From the NCBI GenBank assembly GCA_028287605.1, contig JAQBPI010000216.1, positions 1-9,448 of the forward strand: a stretch of DNA of 9,448 bases, read 5' to 3'. The notes beneath the pieces are model-generated. The model searched no databases, was not told the origin of the DNA, and worked only from the letters and a program-made list of their open reading frames with translations. Made by a program: the position numbers and the translations under genes. Shown here piece after piece: positions 1 to 9,062 of the stretch; position 1 is the stretch's first letter; each line of letters begins with the position of its first letter. Source of the DNA: Chloroflexota bacterium (GTDB lineage Bacteria; Chloroflexota; Dormibacteria; Aeolococcales; Aeolococcaceae).

Positions 1-94
1 GGCGGAGCTGGACGGCGACATCGACGGCGAGTACCGCGGCCTGGCGTCCTCCGACGGCTATGCCGCCGAGGAGGCTCCCACCGGCTCGATCTGA
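1..94 (+). CDS. rpoC: C-terminal tail of a + strand gene, probably RNA polymerase beta' subunit (partial)
   Basis: An open frame enters from the left edge, with its first full codon at base 2, and stops at TGA 92-94. It gives 30 residues, acidic and low in complexity (for example EEAPTGSI at the very end). The tail has no diagnostic motif. The rpoC call rests on context: in most bacteria rpoB-rpoC sits just upstream of rpsL-rpsG-fusA-tuf, and beta' often ends in a poorly conserved acidic tail. A strong hairpin begins 7 nt after the stop, as expected for the last gene of a transcript. It could equally be another gene that happens to lie here. The few bases to the left would settle it. Confidence 0.5.
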   Translation, partial: AELDGDIDGEYRGLASSDGYAAEEAPTGSI

Positions 95-100
95 CGGAGC

Positions 101-131
101 GCCCGGGCGTCGCACCGCGCGACGCCCGGGC
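101..131 (+). terminator. GC-rich hairpin after the upstream gene, terminator-like
   Basis: This is a perfect 13-bp inverted repeat: GCCCGGGCGTCGC at 101-113 pairs with GCGACGCCCGGGC at 119-131 around a 5-nt loop (ACCGC). It starts 7 nt past the TGA of the preceding gene. No T-run follows, so it is not a classical intrinsic terminator. It may be a U-less terminator or a 3'-end-stabilising stem used with Rho. The structure is certain; the function is inferred from position. Confidence 0.65.
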
Positions 132-187
132 CGCTGCCGCCGGTTGAGTGTCGCGGCCGTTCTGCGGCGGGTGCGAGGTGCCCGGGC

Positions 188-236
188 GATCCGCGGCCGG
201 GTGGGGATGCCCGGCCGCAGATCGGCCGCGCATCCC
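188..236. terminator. Overlapping hairpins between convergent genes, possible bidirectional terminator
   Basis: Two stems share bases and cannot form together. Stem A pairs GCGGCCGGG (193-201) with CCCGGCCGC (210-218) around an 8-nt loop, and after one C/A mismatch it extends through GATC (188-191) with GATC (220-223). Stem B pairs GGGATGC (204-210) with GCATCCC (230-236) and, past a C/C mismatch, CGGCCG (212-217) with CGGCCG (223-228). They lie 31-79 nt beyond the 3' end of the minus-strand hydrolase gene and downstream of the + strand gene. Transcripts of both could end here. No T-tract is present on either strand. The rest of 132-266 shows no gene. Confidence 0.45.
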
Positions 237-266
237 AACCCACGGCAGTCCGCCGAGCCCGGCCCC

Positions 267-1439
267 TCAGCCGCCGATGACCGGGTATCGCTTCCGCAGC
301 GCGACCACCCGGTCCGCGGAGGCGCGGACCGCGGCGGTCGACACCCTGCCGGCGTCGACCGCACCTCGCATGGCCTCCACCGCCTGGGCCTCGTAGGCGG
401 GGTCTCCGTTGGAGAGGAGCATGAGGTCGTTGCCCGCCTCCAGGGCGGCGACGGCGGCCTCGGGCACGGTCATCCGCGCCTGGATGCCGCCCATGCTCAG
501 CGAGTCGGTGATGATCACGCCGCCGAAGTGGAGGCGGTCGCGGAGCATCGAGACCACCGGCCGGGAGAAGATCGCCGGGGTGCCGGTGGGGTCGAGCCCG
601 GGGACCACCAGCTCGGTGGTCATCACCGCGTCGGTGCCCGCGTCGATGCCGGCGCCGATCGCCCGGGCGTGGGTCGCGAGCCACTGCGGCTCGGTCATCG
701 GGTCGGTGGGGAGGGCCTTGTGGGGGTCGCCGGCCTGGCCGCCGAGGCCGGGGAAGTGCTTGACCGTCGAGCCGACGCCGCCGTCGTGGAGGCCCGCGAC
801 CGCCGCCGCCACCAGCGGCCCCACCACCGCGGGGGTGGAGCCGTAGGCGCGGTCACCGATGACGCCATCGGCGGGATTGGTGCGCAGGTCGCTGACCGGG
901 GCGAGGTCGAGGCCGACCCCGAGGGAGCGCAGCCCGCGGGCGGTGGCGGCCATCGCCTCGCGCACCGCGGCCGGGCCCCGGGCCCCGAGGGAGGCCGCGC
1001 TCGGCATCGGCGGCACCCCGTCCACAACTGCCGAGGCCTGCCCTCCCTCCTGGTTGAGGCAGATCAGCAGCGGCGCCGGCAGCCCGGCCTCGCGGCCGAG
1101 GGCGCCGAGCTCGGCGGCGAGGTGGCGCAGGCCGGCGGCGTCGCCGACGTTGGAGGGCAGGAGCACGACGGTGCCCACCTTGTCGTCGACGATGAGGTGG
1201 CGCAGCCCGGGGGTGACCTCACGCCCCGAGAAGGCGACCCCGACCATCTGTCCGAGGGCCATGGTGAGGTCGAACGGGCCGGCGCCGGGCGCCATCGAGG
1301 CGGCCGGCGAGGGCCGGGGCGAGATCGCCGGGGTGGCCACGGCGGCCGGGGAGGAGCCGCAGGCGGCCGCCAGCAGGGCGACCCCGAGGAGCCCACCGCC
1401 GAGCCTGCGGCGCGAGCGGGGGACGGGTGCGCTGGCCAC
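267..1439 (-). CDS. Glycoside hydrolase family 3 (NagZ-like) lipoprotein
   Basis: A predicted secreted lipoprotein of 390 residues from a GTG start at 1437-1439. The N-terminus has basic residues (PRSRRR, 8-12), a hydrophobic stretch, and a lipobox-like LAAAC with Cys27. A Ala/Pro/Ser linker (to about 54) leads into one GH3 N-terminal TIM-barrel domain. Family marks are NQEGG (129-133), LAPVSDL (179-185), GDRAYGS (195-201), KHFPG (227-231), the Asp238/His240 pair matching the NagZ acid/base dyad, and Asp312 in TDSLSM as the likely nucleophile. NagZ enzymes remove N-acetylglucosamine from muropeptides, and Gram-positive ones can act outside the membrane. The usual DQEGGR reads NQEGGQ, PGHG reads PGLG, and TAH reads TTE (274-276), so the substrate may differ. 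I chose this GTG because it yields a compact signal peptide and sits 8 nt below a good -10. Upstream ATGs (1502, 1631) would add an unlikely tail. The gene is convergent with the left-hand gene and divergent from rpsL. The family is secure; exact activity is not. Confidence 0.85.
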   Translation of the reverse strand: MASAPVPRSRRRLGGGLLGVALLAAACGSSPAAVATPAISPRPSPAASMAPGAGPFDLTMALGQMVGVAFSGREVTPGLRHLIVDDKVGTVVLLPSNVGDAAGLRHLAAELGALGREAGLPAPLLICLNQEGGQASAVVDGVPPMPSAASLGARGPAAVREAMAATARGLRSLGVGLDLAPVSDLRTNPADGVIGDRAYGSTPAVVGPLVAAAVAGLHDGGVGSTVKHFPGLGGQAGDPHKALPTDPMTEPQWLATHARAIGAGIDAGTDAVMTTELVVPGLDPTGTPAIFSRPVVSMLRDRLHFGGVIITDSLSMGGIQARMTVPEAAVAALEAGNDLMLLSNGDPAYEAQAVEAMRGAVDAGRVSTAAVRASADRVVALRKRYPVIGG

Positions 1440-1447
1440 GGCGGGCG

Positions 1448-1477
1448 AGTCTAGGCTCTCCGCGGTGACGCGCTCAA
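1448..1477 (-). promoter_or_regulatory. Sigma-70-type promoter of the GH3 gene, likely leaderless
   Basis: On the minus strand TTGAGC (1477-1472) is followed by an 18-bp spacer and TAGACT (1453-1448), close to the TTGACA/TATAAT consensus. Only 8 nt (CGCCCGCC) separate the -10 from the GTG start at 1439, so transcription would begin at or next to the first base of the codon. No Shine-Dalgarno sequence fits that GTG. A TANNNT box 7-8 nt before a start codon is the usual pattern for leaderless genes in actinobacteria and Deinococcus. Transcription has not been observed; the reading is from sequence alone. Confidence 0.6.
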
Positions 1478-1505
1478 GGCAGGGGGGCTCCCTCCGGGCC
1501 ATCTC

Positions 1506-1578
1506 CCCCCCGTCGCCGGCAGCCCCCCCCGGCCACCCGCCCCCCGTCGCCGGCATCGCTGCTAGAATCCCCCGTCGC
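1506..1578 (+). repeat. Three direct repeats of a C-run/GTCGC motif around the rpsL promoter
   Basis: CCCCCCGTCGCCGGCA occurs twice without mismatch (1506-1521 and 1540-1555, 34 bp apart). A shorter copy, CCCCCGTCGC, lies at 1569-1578. Copy 2 overlaps where a -35 would be, and copy 3 begins directly after the -10 hexamer and covers the expected start of transcription. They may bind a regulator of the ribosomal operon, or may be leftovers of slippage in a C-rich stretch. Nothing else was recognised in 1478-1559. Confidence 0.6.
1560..1568 (+). promoter_or_regulatory. Extended -10 promoter of the rpsL operon
   Basis: TGCTAGAAT combines the TGn extension with TAGAAT (1563-1568), five of six bases of TATAAT. 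The place for a -35 is filled by C-rich repeat sequence with no TTGACA likeness, so recognition would rest on the extended -10, perhaps with an activator. Transcription would start near 1575, giving a leader of about 70 nt before the rpsL GTG. It is the only A/T-rich hexamer of this kind in the 200-bp region on this strand. Confidence 0.55.
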
Positions 1579-1597
1579 GCGACTTGCGCACCCTCGT

Positions 1598-1624
1598 TCG
1601 CGCGTCCGTCGGCCGGACGCGCGA
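1598..1624 (+). promoter_or_regulatory. Hairpin in the 5' leader of the rpsL mRNA
   Basis: This is a perfect 11-bp inverted repeat: TCGCGCGTCCG (1598-1608) with CGGACGCGCGA (1614-1624) and a 5-nt loop TCGGC. It lies between the predicted transcription start and the ribosome-binding site (GGGAG, 1637-1641), ending 21 nt before the GTG start. A smaller perfect palindrome, GTCGCGCGAC, lies at 1574-1583. Possible roles are mRNA stabilisation, an attenuator, or a protein-binding operator. Which of these applies cannot be read from one sequence. Confidence 0.55.
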
Positions 1625-1645
1625 TCACCATGTCCCGGGAGACAC

Positions 1646-2029
1646 GTGCCCACCATCCAGCAGCTGGTCCGCAAAGGCCGGTCGCGCATCATCAAGAAGA
1701 CCAAGGCGCCGGCCCTCAAGGGGTCGCCTCAGCGCCGTGGCGTCTGCGTGCGCGTCTACACCACCACCCCGAAGAAGCCCAACTCGGCCCTCCGCAAGGT
1801 GGCCCGTGTCCGGCTGACCAGCAAGGTCGAGGTGACCGCCTACATCCCCGGGATCGGTCACAATCTCCAGGAGCACTCGGTGGTGCTGGTCCGCGGCGGC
1901 CGCGTCAAGGACCTCCCCGGCGTCCGCTACCACGTCATCCGCGGAACGCTGGACACCGCCGGCACCCGCAACCGCAAGCAGGGCCGTAGCAAGTACGGCG
2001 CCAAGCGGGAGAAATCCGCCGGCAAGTGA
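1646..2029 (+). CDS. rpsL: 30S ribosomal protein S12
   Basis: S12 lies at the decoding centre of the 30S subunit and helps control accuracy. The 127-residue product matches the family end to end and is colinear with E. coli S12 over its first 90 residues. [13 protein letters not shown] spans 39-51 and [12 protein letters not shown] about 85-96. Lys43, Lys88 and Pro91, where streptomycin-resistance changes occur, are wild type, and Asp89, the methylthiolation site, is kept. Residues 26-34 read GSPQRRGVC, the form typical of Gram-positive high-GC lineages. The GTG start gives the expected [10 protein letters not shown] beginning, with GGGAG (1637-1641) four nt upstream. An out-of-frame ATG at 1630 is ignored. 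It is first gene of the operon. Confidence 0.97.
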   Translation: MPTIQQLVRKGRSRIIKKTKAPALKGSPQRRGVCVRVYTTTPKKPNSALRKVARVRLTSKVEVTAYIPGIGHNLQEHSVVLVRGGRVKDLPGVRYHVIRGTLDTAGTRNRKQGRSKYGAKREKSAGK

Positions 2030-2112
2030 CCGGCGGCGCCCCCCGCGCCACCCCGTCCCCGCCTGACGCGTCCCTCCGGACGCCAGCCTCGGGACCGGGA
2101 TCCTGATATCAG
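2016..2112 (+). promoter_or_regulatory. Structured rpsL-rpsG intercistronic region
   Basis: The 114-nt gap is the longest inside the operon. A 7-bp stem, CCGCCGG (2016-2022) with CCGGCGG (2030-2036), places the rpsL stop codon TGA in its 7-nt loop. A 6-bp stem follows, GCGTCC (2068-2073) with GGACGC (2078-2083) and a 4-nt loop. A perfect palindrome, CTGATATCAG, lies at 2103-2112. In E. coli the corresponding region is the S7-binding site through which S7 represses translation of its own mRNA. A similar role here is inferred from position, not from sequence likeness. Confidence 0.35.
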
Positions 2113-2143
2113 CCCCCACCACCTCTGAGGATCGAACGACCCC

Positions 2144-2614
2144 ATGCCGCGCCGCCAGCGCATCACCAAGCGAACCATCGTCCCCGACCCCATCTATGGG
2201 AACGTCGGGCTGGCGAAGTTCATCAACTGCCTCATGCTCTGCGGCAAGAAGAGCGTCAGCGAGGGCATCGTCTACGACGCCTTCGAGAAGATCCGCCGCT
2301 CCTCGCGGCGCGAGCCGCTCGACGTCTTCGACACCGCTCTGCGCAATGTCACCCCGATCCTCGAGGTCAAGCCGAAGCGGGTCGGCGGCGCCACCTACCA
2401 GGTGCCGGTGGAGATCCGCCACGACCGCCGCGCCGCGCTGGCGCGCCGCTGGCTGATCCGCTATGCCCGGTCCCGCAACGGCAAGAGCATGGCCGACAAG
2501 CTCGCCGCCGAGCTCATGGACGCCGCCAACGGCGTGGGAGCCTCCATCAAGCGGAAGGAGGACACCCACAAGATGGCCGAGTCCAACAAAGCGTTCTCCC
2601 ACTTCAGGTACTGA
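2144..2614 (+). CDS. rpsG: 30S ribosomal protein S7
   Basis: S7 binds the 3' major domain of 16S rRNA, starts assembly of the 30S head and lines the mRNA exit channel. The product has 156 residues, the usual bacterial length. It begins [10 protein letters not shown], has the [12 protein letters not shown] segment (about 26-37), [16 protein letters not shown] near the middle, and ends NKAFSHFRY. The GAGGA ribosome-binding site (2127-2131) stands 12 nt before the ATG, a longer spacing than usual. The gene follows rpsL after a structured gap and precedes fusA by only 8 nt. Confidence 0.97.
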   Translation: MPRRQRITKRTIVPDPIYGNVGLAKFINCLMLCGKKSVSEGIVYDAFEKIRRSSRREPLDVFDTALRNVTPILEVKPKRVGGATYQVPVEIRHDRRAALARRWLIRYARSRNGKSMADKLAAELMDAANGVGASIKRKEDTHKMAESNKAFSHFRY

Positions 2615-2622
2615 GCAGCAGC

Positions 2623-4713
<2,091 letters not shown>

Positions 4714-4744
4714 CCGCACCACCGGGCCACATCAGAGGCAGGAG

Positions 4745-5956
<1,212 letters not shown>

Positions 5957-5990
5957 CGGAACAGGAAAGAAGAGGCTAACCGGCTCCGTC

Positions 5991-6329
5991 ATGGCGCAGA
6001 AGATTCGCATCAGGCTCAAGGCCTACGATCACAAGGTCCTGGACCAGGCCGCGTCGAAGATCGTCGACACGGCGGTGCGTACTGGCACGCGCGTGGCGGG
6101 GCCCGTTCCCCTGCCCACCAGCATCGCCAAGTACTGCGTGATCCGCTCGCCCTTCATCGACAAGGACTCCCGCGAGCAGTTCGAGATCCGCACGCACAAG
6201 CGCATCGTCGACATCCTCGATCCCAACCCCAAGGTGGTGGACGCGCTGATGCGCCTCAACCTCCCCAGCGGCGTGAACATCGAGATCAAGCTCTCCCAGG
6301 AGAGCACCGCCGCGGGGGCGCGGCGATGA
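5991..6329 (+). CDS. rpsJ: 30S ribosomal protein S10 (NusE)
   Basis: S10 is a 30S head protein and, as NusE, pairs with NusB in transcription antitermination complexes. The product has 112 residues. The opening [19 protein letters not shown] is typical of the family, as are [10 protein letters not shown] in the extended loop and [12 protein letters not shown]. The tail after [11 protein letters not shown] ([11 protein letters not shown]) makes it several residues longer than common S10 proteins of about 102. The ATG was chosen by homology. The purine-rich AAGAGG (5970-5975) is 15 nt away, too far for a good ribosome-binding site. The stop overlaps the rplC start as ATGA. No separate promoter or S10 leader is visible in the 34-nt gap after tuf. 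Confidence 0.96.
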   Translation: MAQKIRIRLKAYDHKVLDQAASKIVDTAVRTGTRVAGPVPLPTSIAKYCVIRSPFIDKDSREQFEIRTHKRIVDILDPNPKVVDALMRLNLPSGVNIEIKLSQESTAAGARR

Positions 6330-6955
6330 GCAGGGGCATCCTCGCCCGCAAGGTGGGCATGACCCAGCTCTTCACCGAGCGCGGGACCGTGGTCCCGGTC
6401 ACCGTGCTCGAGGCCGGCCCCTGCCGGGTGGTGCAGCGCAAGACCACCGCGGTCGACGGCTACGAGGCGCTGCAGATCGGGTTCGGGGAGCGCTCTCCGA
6501 AGCGCACCCCCAAGCCGCTGATCGGCCACCTCAAGCGCGCCGGCCTGCGGCCGATGCGCACCCTGGTGGAGCTGCGCGACGCCGGCGAGGCGGGCATCGG
6601 CTCGGAGATCACCGCCGAGATCTTCACCGCGGGCGACCGCGTGGACGTCACCGGGGTGAGCAAGGGCAAGGGCTTCGCCGGCCAGCACAAGCGTCACAAC
6701 TTCAGCCGCGGCCCCGTCAGCCACGGCTCCCACAACATCCGCCAGCCGGGCTCGATCGGCTCGGTCGATGCGGCACGCACCCTGCGCGGGCTGAAGATGG
6801 CCGGCCACCTGGGCGCGAGCCGGAGCACGGTCAAGGGCCTCGAGGTGGTGCGCGTCGACGCCGCCCGCAACCTGCTCATGCTGAAGGGCGCGGTCCCGGG
6901 CAGCCGCAACGGCGTGGTGCTCATCCGCGACGCCGACCGGCAGGCGACGCTCTGA
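6326..6955 (+). CDS. rplC: 50S ribosomal protein L3
   Basis: L3 is one of the two assembly-initiator proteins of the 50S subunit, and its long central loop reaches toward the peptidyl-transferase centre. The product has 209 residues, a normal length. It begins [16 protein letters not shown] and carries the loop signature [17 protein letters not shown] (about 110-126), [14 protein letters not shown], and KMAGHLG. E. coli L3 has a methylated Gln in the corresponding MAGQMG; here it is His, a common variant in other bacteria. The start overlaps the rpsJ stop by 4 nt (ATGA). No strong Shine-Dalgarno is seen, so re-initiation from rpsJ is likely. Confidence 0.96.
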   Translation: MSRGILARKVGMTQLFTERGTVVPVTVLEAGPCRVVQRKTTAVDGYEALQIGFGERSPKRTPKPLIGHLKRAGLRPMRTLVELRDAGEAGIGSEITAEIFTAGDRVDVTGVSKGKGFAGQHKRHNFSRGPVSHGSHNIRQPGSIGSVDAARTLRGLKMAGHLGASRSTVKGLEVVRVDAARNLLMLKGAVPGSRNGVVLIRDADRQATL

Positions 6956-7602
6956 TGGCCAGCGCCCCCGTCGTCGACCAGAGCGGCCTGCGCATGGGCA
7001 ACCTCGAGCTGAGCGCCGAGATCTTCGACTGTGCGATCAACGAGCCGGTGATGCACCAGGCGCTGCTGCGACAGCTCGCCAACGCCCGCCAGGGCACCCA
7101 TGACACCAAGAACCGGAGGGAGGTCCGTGGCGGTGGGCGCAAGCCCTACCGCCAGAAGGGCACCGGCCGCGCCCGCCAGGGCTCGATCCGCGCACCCCAC
7201 TACAAGGGCGGTGGCGTGGTCTTCGGTCCCACCCCCCGCTCCTACCGCCAGGACATGCCCCGCAAGCAGCGGCGGCTGGCGCTGCGCAGCGCGCTGAGCG
7301 CCAAGGCGCAGGCGGGGGAGATGCTGGTGCTCGACGGTTTCGCCCTCGAGGCGCCCAGGACCCGGGCGGTGGTCGACATGCTCCACGCCATCGGTGTGGA
7401 GGGAGGCCCCGACTCGCCGACGACCAGCAAGGTGCTGATGGTGCTCGGCTCCCACAACGAGATGCTGGAGCGCAGCGCGCGCAACCTTCCGGAGGTGCGG
7501 GTGCTGCTCGCCGCCAATCTCAACATCCGCGATCTGCTCACCGGCGACACCGTGGTGATGACCCGGGATGCCGTCGAGCATCTCACGGAGGTGCTGTCGT
7601 GA
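6955..7602 (+). CDS. rplD: 50S ribosomal protein L4
   Basis: L4 is an early 50S assembly protein whose long loop lines the peptide exit tunnel. The product has 215 residues. The tunnel loop is well conserved, with RGGGRKPYRQKGTGRARQGS spanning 58-77 and GGGVVFGPTPRSY after it. The macrolide-contact segment looks wild type. In E. coli, L4 also represses the S10 operon through its leader RNA. No such leader exists here, so that loop is probably absent or acts elsewhere. The start shares one base with the rplC stop (TGATG), and only a weak ribosome-binding site is present, which points to translational coupling. Confidence 0.96.
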   Translation: MASAPVVDQSGLRMGNLELSAEIFDCAINEPVMHQALLRQLANARQGTHDTKNRREVRGGGRKPYRQKGTGRARQGSIRAPHYKGGGVVFGPTPRSYRQDMPRKQRRLALRSALSAKAQAGEMLVLDGFALEAPRTRAVVDMLHAIGVEGGPDSPTTSKVLMVLGSHNEMLERSARNLPEVRVLLAANLNIRDLLTGDTVVMTRDAVEHLTEVLS

Positions 7603-7913
7603 GCCGCAGCCCCGACCAGCTGCTGACCCGCCCGGTGGTCAGCGAGAAGTCCTACGCGGGCATGGCGGAGGGACGCTACGTCTTCCGCTGCCGGACTGAC
7701 GCGAACAAGATCGAGATCAAGAGGGCGGTCGAGGAGGCCTTCGCCTCCCAGAAGATCACCGTGGTCTCGGTCAACACCCTGAACGTCCGCGGCAAGGTGC
7801 GGCAGCGCTCGCGCGGCCGCAAGCGCATCGTGGGACACAGTCCCGACTGGAAGAAGGCGATCGTGACGCTGGCCCCGGGCCAGCGGATCGAGGGCCTCTT
7901 CGAGGGCGTCTGA
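7599..7913 (+). CDS. rplW: 50S ribosomal protein L23
   Basis: L23 sits at the tunnel exit on the ribosome surface, where trigger factor and the signal recognition particle dock. The product has 104 residues. It shows [12 protein letters not shown] near the start, [20 protein letters not shown] in the centre and [14 protein letters not shown] toward the end, all family hallmarks. It starts at GTG, overlapping the rplD stop by 4 nt (GTGA). The start is supported by GGAGG (7587-7591), 7 nt upstream, one of the best ribosome-binding sites in the window. Confidence 0.96.
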   Translation: MSRSPDQLLTRPVVSEKSYAGMAEGRYVFRCRTDANKIEIKRAVEEAFASQKITVVSVNTLNVRGKVRQRSRGRKRIVGHSPDWKKAIVTLAPGQRIEGLFEGV

Positions 7914-8737
7914 TGCCAATCCGCAAGTACAAGCCGACCAGCCCCGGACGCCGCTTCATGTCGGGGAGCACCTTCGAGGAGGTCACCCGCGACCACCCCG
8001 AGAAGTCGCTGGTCGAGCACCTCAAGACCTTCAGCGGCCGCAACGCGACCGGCAAGATCACGGTGCGCCACCGCGGCGGCGGCCACAAGAAGCTGTACCG
8101 GATCATCGACTTCAAGCGGAACAAGGTCGACGTGCCCGGCAGGGTCGCCGAGATCGAGTACGACCCCAACCGCAGCGCCCGGATCGCCCTCATCCACTAC
8201 GCCGACGGCGAGAAGCGGTACATCCTCTGGCCGGTGGGGCTGAAGGTGGGCGACACCGTGATGGCCGGCCCGAAGGCCGAGATCAAGCCGGGCAACGCGC
8301 TGCCCCTGTCCAGCATCCCGCTGGGCACGACCATCCACAACATCGAGCTCACCCTCGGACGCGGCGGCAAGATGGTGCGCAGCGCCGGCGTCGCCGCCCA
8401 GCTGCTGGCCAAGGAGGGGGCGCTGGCCACCCTGCGCATGCCCAGCGGCGAGGTGCGCCGGGTGGACGTGCGCTGCTCGGCGACCATCGGCCAGGTGGCC
8501 AACGTCGAGCACGCGAACATCAACATCGGCAAGGCGGGGAAGATGCGCTGGCGCGGCTTCCGGCCGGCGGTCCGCGGCATGACCATGAACCCCTTCGACC
8601 ATCCCCACGGCGGCGGCGAGGGCCGCAGCGGCGCCGGCGGCAATCCCCAGACCCCCTGGGGCAAGCCGGCGCTGGGGCATCGCACCCGGCACAACAAGTC
8701 GACGGACCGCATGATCGTGCGGCGCCGGAGCAAGTAG
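7913..8737 (+). CDS. rplB: 50S ribosomal protein L2
   Basis: L2 is required for subunit joining and peptidyl-transferase activity and is among the most conserved ribosomal proteins. The product has 274 residues, the usual size. It begins [15 protein letters not shown] and has [12 protein letters not shown] (about 53-64), [12 protein letters not shown], and the C-terminal [14 protein letters not shown] with His230, the equivalent of E. coli His229. It ends in a basic tail, MIVRRRSK. The ATG shares one base with the rplW stop (TGATG), and GAGGG (7902-7906) stands 6 nt upstream. Confidence 0.97.
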   Translation: MPIRKYKPTSPGRRFMSGSTFEEVTRDHPEKSLVEHLKTFSGRNATGKITVRHRGGGHKKLYRIIDFKRNKVDVPGRVAEIEYDPNRSARIALIHYADGEKRYILWPVGLKVGDTVMAGPKAEIKPGNALPLSSIPLGTTIHNIELTLGRGGKMVRSAGVAAQLLAKEGALATLRMPSGEVRRVDVRCSATIGQVANVEHANINIGKAGKMRWRGFRPAVRGMTMNPFDHPHGGGEGRSGAGGNPQTPWGKPALGHRTRHNKSTDRMIVRRRSK

Positions 8738-8749
8738 GAAACGGCGAGC

Positions 8750-8779
8750 ATGAGCACAGCTGAGAGGACCCGGTCATGA
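8750..8779 (+). CDS. Possible 9-codon leader ORF before rpsS (doubtful)
   Basis: In the 38-nt gap between rplB and rpsS an ATG opens a frame coding for MSTAERTRS. Its TGA (8777-8779) overlaps the rpsS ATG as ATGA, the same junction form as rpsJ/rplC. The ribosome-binding site of rpsS (AGAGGA, 8763-8768) lies inside it, so rpsS does not need it for initiation. There is no clear Shine-Dalgarno of its own. It may be chance, or a remnant of a former longer coupling arrangement. Confidence 0.15.
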   Translation: MSTAERTRS

Positions 8780-9060
8780 GCCGGTCCACCCGCAAGGGTC
8801 CGTTCTGCGACGAGCACCTGCTCCGGAAGGTGCAGGTGCTGAACAGCACCCGCGAGAAGAAGGTGATCAAGACCTGGTCGCGGCGCAGCGACGTCTTCCC
8901 CGAGATGGTGGGACACACCATCGCGGTGCACGACGGGCGCAAGCACGTCCCCGTCTTCATCACCGAGACGATGGTCGGTCACAAGCTCGGAGAGTTCGCC
9001 GTCACCCGCAAGTTCCGCGGGCACGGCCACCACACCGAGCGCAGTGCGGCGCTGAAGTAG
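8776..9060 (+). CDS. rpsS: 30S ribosomal protein S19
   Basis: S19 forms a complex with S13 in the 30S head and contacts the A-site tRNA region and bridges to 23S rRNA. The product has 94 residues. Family marks are [16 protein letters not shown] at the start, [16 protein letters not shown] (about 34-49), [17 protein letters not shown] and [23 protein letters not shown] (8763-8768) is spaced 7 nt before the ATG, a strong site. It follows rplB by 38 nt, the only real gap after rpsJ, and is 2 nt from rplV. Confidence 0.96.
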   Translation: MSRSTRKGPFCDEHLLRKVQVLNSTREKKVIKTWSRRSDVFPEMVGHTIAVHDGRKHVPVFITETMVGHKLGEFAVTRKFRGHGHHTERSAALK

Positions 9061-9062
9061 CC

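Noticed and set aside
60..1454. 464-residue + strand frame opposite the GH3 gene
   Set aside because: The minus-strand product has clear GH3 motifs and a signal peptide. The + strand translation is Gly/Arg/Ala-rich low complexity, a shadow.
1440..1631. Longer GH3 versions from ATG 1502 or ATG 1631
   Set aside because: They would put up to 64 unrelated residues before the signal peptide and overlap the promoter. The ATG at 1502 has only a G-run directly touching it as a possible ribosome-binding site.
1630..1989. ATG at 1630 ahead of rpsL in another frame
   Set aside because: The frame runs through rpsL but encodes no known protein. The GTG at 1646 gives the full S12 sequence with a ribosome-binding site.
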